From contig CAZLCS010000024.1 of the NCBI GenBank assembly GCA_964557955.1, forward strand, positions 1-64,000: 64,000 nucleotides of DNA. The letters are read 5' to 3'. Positions 57,675-64,000 of this stretch are shown one piece after another (position 1 is the first letter of the stretch; each line of letters opens with the position of its first letter). Both the position numbers and the translations under genes were made by a program. Origin of the DNA: JALOOX01 sp964557955 (lineage in GTDB: Bacteria > Desulfobacterota > Syntrophobacteria > Syntrophobacterales > Syntrophobacteraceae). Under the pieces are notes generated by a model, which worked only from the letters and a program-made list of their open reading frames with translations, had not been told where the DNA came from and searched no databases.

Positions 57675-60199
57675 TCACCCTGGTACTGACCGAAAAGCCT
57701 TCGGTCGCCAGGGATTTCGCCAGGGCGCTCCGAGTCGGCACCCGGAAGACCGGGTATTTCGAAGGCAACGACTACGTCATCACGTGGGCGGTGGGGCACC
57801 TGCTCGAGCTCGCCGAGCCGCAGGACTACGACCCCAGGTGGTCCAGGTGGAGAATGGACAGCCTGCCCATCCTTCCCCGGCAGCTTCGCTACAAGCCGAT
57901 CGGCAAGAACGAGAAGCAGCTGAGGGTGGTGCAGAAACAACTCATAAGGAAGGACGTGGGCAACGTCGTGATCGCAACGGATGCAGGGCGCGAGGGCGAA
58001 GTGATCGCCCGCACGATTCTCCATTCCGTCAGCGATTTCACCTTCGACAGGGCCTTTCGCTTCTGGACCTCCCAGGCTCTGACACCCCAGGTTGTGAAGG
58101 AAACCCTCAGCCACCTCAAACCCAGCTCCGACTTCGACCGCCTCTGGCATGCCGGCCAGGCCCGGCAGTTTGCGGACTGGCTCGTGGGCATGAATCTCAC
58201 CCGGGCGGCCACGCTGAAATTCGGGAGCCACAAGGACGTCTTCTCGGTCGGCCGCGTGCAGACGGCGGTTCTTGCTCTCCTCGTAGACCGACGCCGGGAG
58301 CGGGATCGCTTCGTCCCCAAACCCTACTGGCTGCTCCGGGCGGTTTTCACCAACAACAAGGGAACCTGGCAGGGCTCCTGGTTTCGAAAGGACCGGAACC
58401 GATTCGAGGATATCGAGTCTGCGGAGCAGGTCCTGGCCCTTATTACGGGTCGGACGGGCCGGGTAAGCTCCGTCAAGCGGGAAAAGAAGCGGCAGGCCCC
58501 TCCCCTGCTATTCTCCCTGACCGACCTGCAGCGCGACGCCAACGCCAGATTCGGCTTCTCCGCCAAACAGACGCTGGATATCGCTCAAAAGCTTTACGAG
58601 GAGCGCAAATGCCTGTCCTACCCGCGGACGGATTCCCGGGTGCTCGGAACCCGCAACGTGGACCTGGCGCGACAGATCATCGGCAAACTGGAAAAAGTCT
58701 ATCCCGAGCTCTTTTCCCGCCACGACCCCGAACTGGTAAGCGGAGCCAACAAGCGGGTTTTCAATGACGCCAAGCTGACGGACCACCATGCCCTGATCCC
58801 GCTCGCTCCTCTTCCCGGCGGAGCAGCACTTCAGGAACAACGCATCTACGACCTGGTGCTCAAGCGCTTTGCGGCCGCATTTCACCCCGACTACGAGTAC
58901 GAGGCCACCGAGATCATTACCGAAGTTGCGGGTGAAACCTTTCGAACCAAGGGAAGCCGCCCTCTCAAACCCGGCTGGAAGGCGGTTTACGGAGCGGAGC
59001 CCTCATCCGGAAATGCGAGGAAGGATGACGGCGACGAGCCCGAGGAGGAGAACCTGCCGCCTCTGGAGAGGGGTGACGAGGCCGCTGTCGATGAGGCAAA
59101 GCTGGAAGAGAAGGCCACCCAGCCCCCGCCGGAGTACACGGAGGCCCTGCTCTTGAAGGACATGGTGAACCCGTCTCGCTTTGTGAGCGAGGAGGAACTG
59201 CAGAAGATCTTCAAAGGTGAGGTCGGCCTGGGGACGCAGGCCACACGGGCGCAGATCATTGAAACCCTGATTCTGCGGCGGTACGTGAACCGGGACCGAA
59301 AGCACCTCATCGCCACCGAAAAAGGCTGCCTGCTGATCGATCAGCTCCGGCGGTTCGAGCGGGCACAGGCCCTGGCAAGCCCTGAAGAGACGGCCCGGTG
59401 GGAAATGGAGCTCGAAAAGATCGCCCAGGGTCTGGGACAGCCGGAGGCCTTCATCGAGGTGATCCGGGAATTTGTGGAAGCGGGCATCCGGGAGCTCAAA
59501 TCCACGTCCGGGAGGCCGCCGTCAACGCACCGGAGCATTGGGCAATGCCCCGCCTGCGGCGGCGAAATCATCGAGGGCCGAAAAGGATTCGGGTGCAAGA
59601 ACTGGCGCCCGCAGAGCGGTGGCTGCCGGTTCGTCATCTGGAAGGAGATTTCGGGACGGCAAATCGATGCAGAAACGGTTCGACAACTGCTCACGGGAGA
59701 GACGGTGGGGCCTCTGATCTTTCGGTCTGAAAACGGCCTGGACTTCAGTGCTTCGCTGGTGCTGGAGCGGCCGCAAAACGGAGAGCAGGGCTCCGGATCC
59801 TGGACGACCCGCATCCTGAAGACAGAGGAGTCTGCGACAACAGGCGAAACCACGCGGACCCGAGCCCCTGCTCCGTCTCCCCTGGACATCATCGGCCGCT
59901 GCCCGCGCTGCGGCGGCCACGTCATCGAGGGCAAAAAAGGGTACGGATGCGCCAACTGGAGACCGGAGGACGGCAATTGTACGTTCGTAATCTGGAAGGT
60001 CGTGGCAGGGAAGACCCTTTCCAGAAAGGCCGTGACCGACCTGCTGAAGAAGGGCGAGACCGCTGTCTTGAGAGGTTTCACTGCCAGGAGCGGCAGAAAG
60101 TTCTCCGCCAGGCTCCGTCTTGAAGGGGAAGACTTCCGGACGACCTTCGTCACAGGAACCCCGTCCGAGGTCGTTGATTCGAAGGGCGGCGCGGGCTGA
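57671..60199 (+). CDS. topB: DNA topoisomerase III (type IA) with C-terminal zinc ribbons
   Basis: An 842-residue topoisomerase. TOPRIM domain: LVLTEKPSVARDFARALRVG and ATDAGREGEVIA, with the DxG form of the usual DxD. Catalytic tyrosine in LSYPRTDSR. At the C terminus two copies of a ~75-residue module are present, near 621 (CPACGGEIIEGRKGFGCKNW) and 740 (CPRCGGHVIEGKKGYGCANW), each with cysteines for zinc. It decatenates and resolves recombination intermediates. GTG start, overlapping the VOC gene. Confidence 0.96.
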   Translation: MITLVLTEKPSVARDFARALRVGTRKTGYFEGNDYVITWAVGHLLELAEPQDYDPRWSRWRMDSLPILPRQLRYKPIGKNEKQLRVVQKQLIRKDVGNVVIATDAGREGEVIARTILHSVSDFTFDRAFRFWTSQALTPQVVKETLSHLKPSSDFDRLWHAGQARQFADWLVGMNLTRAATLKFGSHKDVFSVGRVQTAVLALLVDRRRERDRFVPKPYWLLRAVFTNNKGTWQGSWFRKDRNRFEDIESAEQVLALITGRTGRVSSVKREKKRQAPPLLFSLTDLQRDANARFGFSAKQTLDIAQKLYEERKCLSYPRTDSRVLGTRNVDLARQIIGKLEKVYPELFSRHDPELVSGANKRVFNDAKLTDHHALIPLAPLPGGAALQEQRIYDLVLKRFAAAFHPDYEYEATEIITEVAGETFRTKGSRPLKPGWKAVYGAEPSSGNARKDDGDEPEEENLPPLERGDEAAVDEAKLEEKATQPPPEYTEALLLKDMVNPSRFVSEEELQKIFKGEVGLGTQATRAQIIETLILRRYVNRDRKHLIATEKGCLLIDQLRRFERAQALASPEETARWEMELEKIAQGLGQPEAFIEVIREFVEAGIRELKSTSGRPPSTHRSIGQCPACGGEIIEGRKGFGCKNWRPQSGGCRFVIWKEISGRQIDAETVRQLLTGETVGPLIFRSENGLDFSASLVLERPQNGEQGSGSWTTRILKTEESATTGETTRTRAPAPSPLDIIGRCPRCGGHVIEGKKGYGCANWRPEDGNCTFVIWKVVAGKTLSRKAVTDLLKKGETAVLRGFTARSGRKFSARLRLEGEDFRTTFVTGTPSEVVDSKGGAG

Positions 60200-60302
60200 G
60201 CGAAGCTTGCCCGTGGTCGACGAATCTCACATGGGCAGACTTCGTTAATTGAAGCGCCACAGGATAAGGTGATCCTCATCGACACTCGATAAATGGAGTT
60301 AC

Positions 60303-61853
60303 ATGATGTCCCTCAAATGGCTTGCGTTGATCGGCGTCGTACTGGCCCTCAGTGGAACGGGATACGCTCAGGAGAATCCGGAGACGCCCCCGGCTTCACA
60401 GACTCCACCTCTCCAGAGGATTCCCCTGGTCCTTTCGGACAAGGCCGAGGAGGCCGTCCAGATCTCCGTCACGCAGCACTCCATCGTGAGCGACACGGTG
60501 ACTCCATACACGGCCCGGACCGGCTGCCTGCCCCTCAAGGACGAGTCCGGCCGACAGACCGCCGAAATCTTCTTCGTGGCTTACGAGGGGGATGACATCG
60601 GTCAAGCGGGTGAGCGGCCCGTCGGCTTCGTCTTCAACGGAGGGCCGGGGGCATCGTCTCTCTGGCTGCATTTCGGAGCCATCGGCCCCAAACGCGTACC
60701 TCTCGACCCCCAGCAACCCGACGCATCCGATACTGAACGGCGGCTCGTCGACAACGATCTTTCGTGGCTGGCCTTCATGGACCTCGTCTTCGTGGACCCG
60801 GTCGGCACGGGCTACAGCCGCTCCAGTTCCGGCAAGGATGGCAAACTGTTTTACTCCACCCGGGAAGATATTCGAGCCATGTCCGAATTCATCCGCAGTT
60901 TTGTCACGCGATTCAACCGATGGCCGTCTCCCAAGTTCATTATCGGGGAGAGCTACGGGGCCATCCGTGCCTCAGGGCTCGTACAGGACCTCTTCGAAAA
61001 CTACGGCATGAATCTCGACGGACTGGTCCTGATCTCTCCGGCCCTGAGCCTTCCGGCCATCACTTTCGGAGCCGGCAACGACCTCCCCTATGCCCTGTTC
61101 CTGCCCTCGTACACGGCGGTTGCCTGGCATCACAAGAAGCTGCCGCAGGATTTGCAGAAGAATTTGGCCGATGCGCTCAGCAAATCCGAGCAGTGGGTCC
61201 AGCAGGAATACTGGGGTGCCCTCCTGAAGGGCAACTCCCTCGGGGAGTCCGAGCGAAACCGGGTGGCGGAGGGACTGGTGCGTTATACGGGGCTCCCCCG
61301 ATCCCTGGCGGAAAGGAGCCGCCTCCGCATAGAAAGGTCGGATTTCCTCGCTGAATTGCTGCGCGAACAGAAGCTTCATGTGAGCCTGTTCGACGGAAGG
61401 GCCACCACCAACCGCAAACCCGCCGGCATCTACGATGACCCCGGCCTGGAGCCCACCATCAGCCCCCTGACGACGTCACTCCTTCACCATCTGAAGGACG
61501 AACTGCGCTACGACACGGACCGGCCTTATCGATTCTTTTCAACCGGAGTCAATGCGCAATGGGACTGGGAAACCTCCCTCGAGGGCTCCAACACCGGACT
61601 GGCCATGCTTGAGAAAGGGATGAACCGAAACAGGAGATTGAAGGTTTTTGCGGCCGCCGGGATCTACGATCTCGACACCCCCTACGCGGCCACGCAGTAT
61701 TCCCTCAATCACCTCGCCATCGACCCGGCCCAGCAGAAGAACATCACCCTGAAGACCTACGAAGGAGGCCACATGCCGTACACGGATACCGCCATTCTGA
61801 AACAGATGACCCGCGACGTTTCGGATTTCGTGAAGAGCGCGCTCCAGAATTGA
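60303..61853 (+). CDS. Serine carboxypeptidase family (S10) exported peptidase
   Basis: A 516-residue alpha/beta-hydrolase. A signal peptide (LKWLALIGVVLALSGTGYAQ) directs it to the periplasm. Triad residues are Ser in FIIGESYGAIRASG, Asp in AAGIYDLDTPYAA and His in EGGHMPYTDTA; the oxyanion loop is NGGPGASSLWLHFG. These enzymes cut C-terminal residues from peptides at acid pH. ATG 60303 or 60306, with GGAG upstream. S10 enzymes are less usual in deltaproteobacteria. Confidence 0.92.
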   Translation: MMSLKWLALIGVVLALSGTGYAQENPETPPASQTPPLQRIPLVLSDKAEEAVQISVTQHSIVSDTVTPYTARTGCLPLKDESGRQTAEIFFVAYEGDDIGQAGERPVGFVFNGGPGASSLWLHFGAIGPKRVPLDPQQPDASDTERRLVDNDLSWLAFMDLVFVDPVGTGYSRSSSGKDGKLFYSTREDIRAMSEFIRSFVTRFNRWPSPKFIIGESYGAIRASGLVQDLFENYGMNLDGLVLISPALSLPAITFGAGNDLPYALFLPSYTAVAWHHKKLPQDLQKNLADALSKSEQWVQQEYWGALLKGNSLGESERNRVAEGLVRYTGLPRSLAERSRLRIERSDFLAELLREQKLHVSLFDGRATTNRKPAGIYDDPGLEPTISPLTTSLLHHLKDELRYDTDRPYRFFSTGVNAQWDWETSLEGSNTGLAMLEKGMNRNRRLKVFAAAGIYDLDTPYAATQYSLNHLAIDPAQQKNITLKTYEGGHMPYTDTAILKQMTRDVSDFVKSALQN

Positions 61854-62072
61854 ACAGTCCTCACATTCGGCCTTCAATCCACAGGAAAATTCCATCTGCC
61901 GAGGGCAGTTCCTCGCTCATGCCTCGCTCGCGCCTTTCCAGCGCGCACATCGACCCCGGGCGAAACGGGCCTCATTTTTTGTGCTTGGCAATCGGGAATG
62001 CAGCTGTATGCTAGACGCAGATTGGGATGTCGGTCCGAGTAGCCGAGATACCGGAACGTGTGAGAGGTTGCG

Positions 62073-62687
62073 ATGGTCAAGATACTGGCAGTATACGGGA
62101 GTCCGCGGCGCAAAGGCAATACAGCCCTTCTCCTCAAGGAGGCCGTTCGGGGAGCTCGTGATGAAGGTGCGGAAGTGGAAGAGGTGATCCTTCGGGACCT
62201 GAAGATTTCACCGTGCCTCGAGATCTATGGCTGCAGGAAGGCCGGACGATGCGCCATCCAGGATGACTTCCAGCCGCTTTACGACCAGCTCCTGGCCTGC
62301 CAGGGACTGATGCTCGCTTCGCCCATTTTTTTCTACTCCGTGAGCGCCCACACCAAGAGCATGATCGACCGCTGCCAGTCCCTCTGGGTCAAGAAATACT
62401 GGATCGACCGTTCCGAGATGGTTATCCGGGAGCCGCGGCGCCGCGGCCTTTTCATATCGGTGGGCGCAACCAAAGGCGCCAGGCTTTTTGACGGCACGCT
62501 CCTGACGCTCCGTTACTTCTTCGATGTGCTCGACATGGAGCTCTGGAAGAGCCTCCTCTATCGCGGTCTGGACTACGAAGGGGATATCCGGAAACACCCC
62601 GAGTATCTTGAGGAGACGTATCAGGCCGGTCGCGAGCTGGCTCGCACCATCCGCCAGTCCATGCAGGAAGCGGCATCGTCGCGGTGA
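62073..62687 (+). CDS. Flavodoxin-fold NADPH-dependent FMN reductase family
   Basis: A 204-residue protein with the FMN-phosphate loop VYGSPRRKGNTALLLKEAVR and the FMN-ring loop ASPIFFYSVSAHTKSMIDR. It is an iron-sulfur-flavoprotein-like reductase; a cysteine pair (ISPCLEIYGCRKAGRCAIQD) may bind a cluster. ATG 62073 has GAGAGG upstream. The electron partner is unknown. The ABC exporter gene begins 15 bp after it. Confidence 0.9.
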   Translation: MVKILAVYGSPRRKGNTALLLKEAVRGARDEGAEVEEVILRDLKISPCLEIYGCRKAGRCAIQDDFQPLYDQLLACQGLMLASPIFFYSVSAHTKSMIDRCQSLWVKKYWIDRSEMVIREPRRRGLFISVGATKGARLFDGTLLTLRYFFDVLDMELWKSLLYRGLDYEGDIRKHPEYLEETYQAGRELARTIRQSMQEAASSR

Positions 62688-62702
62688 TCCGCGTTTTTAT
62701 GG

Positions 62703-64000
62703 ATGCATACGGGGCGTAAGCGCCCCTCAGGATATACAGGACCGAGCACCCATGCCGGGGTCTTCAACTTGAAACCCGAAACCCGAAACTCGAAACTCTC
62801 ATCTTCAGCCCCCCCTCCAAGTCCCTGGCAATCGCTCACTCTGATTCGGCCTTATTTCCGGGAGCATGCGGGCCGCATTGTGCTGGGCCTTTTGTCCCTG
62901 GTCGTGGTGGACCTCCTGCAGCTGTTCATCCCGAGAGTGATCAAAGTCGTGGTGGATGACCTGCAGGAAGGTCGGGCCTCGGAGTCGGGCCTCCTCAAAT
63001 ATGCCGGCATCATCGTGCTGCTGGCCGTTCTGATCGCCCTCCTCCGCTACATCTGGCGGCTGCTCCTGCTTGGATTTTCGCGCCTTCTCGAGACCGACCT
63101 CAGGAACCGTTTCTTCTCTCACCTTCTGTCCCTGGACCGCCCCTTTTTCCAGCGCCGAACCACAGGGGAGATCATGGCTCTGGCCACCAACGATCTTTCG
63201 TCTGTGCAACAGGCCGGAGGCATGGGCGTTGTGGCCGCGGCCGACGCCATTTTCATGGGCATCGCCGCCTTCGCCTTCATGGCCTACATCGACCCGCTGC
63301 TGACGGTCATCGCCATCTCCCCCATGCCGATCCTGGCGCTCCTCACCCGATTTCTCTCCTCCAGACTTCATCAGCGCTTCAACAAGGTGCAGGAGCAATT
63401 TTCCCAAATCACCGAGTTCGTTCGATCGACCTTTTCAACCATTCGGATCATTCAGGCCTACAACCAGGAAAAGCCCCAATCGGAGCGCTTCGATGCGATG
63501 GGGCGAACCTATGTGCGGGACAATCTGAAGTTGGCCGTAGTCTACGGCACTCTTTTCCCCGTCTCCGGGTTCATCGGCAACCTTGGCCTGCTCTTCGTCC
63601 TCGGCCTCGGTGGGCGCATGGTCGTCCAGGGAGCCATCACCACCGGGGATTTCGTGGCCTTCATCAACTATCTCTATCTCATGACCTGGCCCATGATGGC
63701 TCTCGGATGGGTGGCCGACCTCTTCCAGCGCGGGACGACCTCCCTCAACCGGATTCACACCCTGCTGAAGGAAGCGCCGACTCTCGGGTATGCCTCTGAT
63801 GGGTCTCACTCGGCCATTCGGAGAGGCCACATTCAGGTCCGAAACCTCAGCTTCTCCTACCCTCAACAGGACCGCCCGACCCTGCACGACATCGATCTGG
63901 ATATCCCCGAGGGTGTATTTCTCGGTGTGGTCGGAAGGACCGGAGCCGGCAAGACGACACTCTGCCACCTCCTGGCCCGCCTCTACCCCGTCGACGACGG
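62703..64000 (+). CDS. ABC exporter, membrane-plus-ATPase type (3' end outside window)
   Basis: An incomplete MsbA-like half transporter. The membrane domain has six helices and family-typical segments such as LLLLGFSRLLETDLRNRFFS and RTTGEIMALATNDLSSVQQA; the ATPase Walker A (VGRTGAGKTTLCHLLARLYP) is reached just before the edge. The only in-frame ATG before the family region is 62703; the first ~40 residues are then partly translated from the heptamer array (NLKPETRNSKL). TTG 62769 is an alternative. No good ribosome site supports 62703. Multidrug or lipid export is typical; substrate unknown. Confidence 0.85.
   Translation, partial: MHTGRKRPSGYTGPSTHAGVFNLKPETRNSKLSSSAPPPSPWQSLTLIRPYFREHAGRIVLGLLSLVVVDLLQLFIPRVIKVVVDDLQEGRASESGLLKYAGIIVLLAVLIALLRYIWRLLLLGFSRLLETDLRNRFFSHLLSLDRPFFQRRTTGEIMALATNDLSSVQQAGGMGVVAAADAIFMGIAAFAFMAYIDPLLTVIAISPMPILALLTRFLSSRLHQRFNKVQEQFSQITEFVRSTFSTIRIIQAYNQEKPQSERFDAMGRTYVRDNLKLAVVYGTLFPVSGFIGNLGLLFVLGLGGRMVVQGAITTGDFVAFINYLYLMTWPMMALGWVADLFQRGTTSLNRIHTLLKEAPTLGYASDGSHSAIRRGHIQVRNLSFSYPQQDRPTLHDIDLDIPEGVFLGVVGRTGAGKTTLCHLLARLYPVDD
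62760..62798 (+). repeat. GAAACYY heptamer array, copy 3
   Basis: GAAACCC, GAAACCC, GAAACTC, GAAACTC at 62771-62798. The whole 39 bp is identical to 11700-11738. It lies in the 5' part of the ABC exporter reading frame or just before its true start. Confidence 0.9.

Noticed and set aside
57253..58767. 504-residue plus-strand frame
   Set aside because: Overlaps VOC and topB genes in another frame; Pro/Arg-rich shadow.

Overview
This window reads as a high-GC chromosome segment of a sulfate-reducing or sulfate-reducer-related deltaproteobacterium (Desulfobacterota; Syntrophobacter-like lineages fit best). The main support is a complete dsrMKJOP operon at 49797-54758 preceded by an RsbRD-type regulator gene. 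It is joined by anaerobic acyl-CoA enzymes: an ADP-forming acyl-CoA synthetase pair, two class III CoA-transferases, a B12-dependent acyl-CoA mutase with its chaperone, and a succinyl-CoA:acetate-type CoA-transferase. The taxonomic placement is inference from gene content.

Layout. 1-0.7 kb: 3' end of a Gln/Arg-rich protein made of two families of tandem repeats, closed by a strong terminator. 0.9-7.1 kb (minus): a very large SNF2 ATPase downstream of an RlmL-like methyltransferase. 7.3-9.5 kb (plus): a NodB-like deacetylase overlapping a radical SAM gene. 9.5-11.6 kb (minus): the two-gene acyl-CoA synthetase. 11.8-12.9 kb: a second radical SAM gene. 13.4-16.2 kb (minus): two class III CoA-transferases. 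16.4-22.1 kb (minus): a sodium:solute symporter with small membrane proteins, a cNMP/CBS/nucleotidyltransferase protein and a DEDDh exonuclease. 23.1-26.4 kb (plus): coenzyme-B12 mutase large subunit, small subunit and MeaB; active-site residues point to isobutyryl-CoA mutase, not methylmalonyl-CoA mutase. 26.7-32.5 kb: J-domain protein, outer-membrane porin, periplasmic TolB-like/FG-GAP protein and a small unknown. 32.6-34.8 kb: bioY-bioM-bioN biotin ECF transporter with a promoter and operator candidate. 35.1-39.6 kb (minus): Gld-type ABC transporter operon. 39.9-45.4 kb (minus): dnaJ with a zinc-ribbon gene, rpoZ, groES-groEL under a perfect CIRCE element, and a small unknown. 45.5-49.6 kb: zinc-ribbon/receiver-like protein, aldo/keto reductase, CoA-transferase, glycine-zipper lipoprotein. 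49.8-55.3 kb (minus): dsr operon. 56.0-56.8 kb (minus): HepT/MntA toxin-antitoxin pair. 57.1-64.0 kb (plus): VOC protein, topoisomerase III, S10 serine carboxypeptidase, flavodoxin-fold reductase and the 5' part of an ABC exporter.

How it fits together. Organic acids would enter by the symporter, be activated by the synthetase or CoA-transferases, and branched chains be rearranged by the mutase. Electrons would reach sulfite reduction through the membrane DsrMKJOP complex. Biotin uptake would support carboxylases and decarboxylases. These links are inference from co-location and family knowledge.

Between the genes lie several kinds of dispersed repeats: three copies of a ~155-bp element with terminal inverted repeats, three arrays of a GAAAC-type heptamer, a 119-bp palindromic element, and a hairpin-rich repeat between the two mutase subunit genes. 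No tRNA, rRNA, CRISPR array, transposase or prophage was seen.
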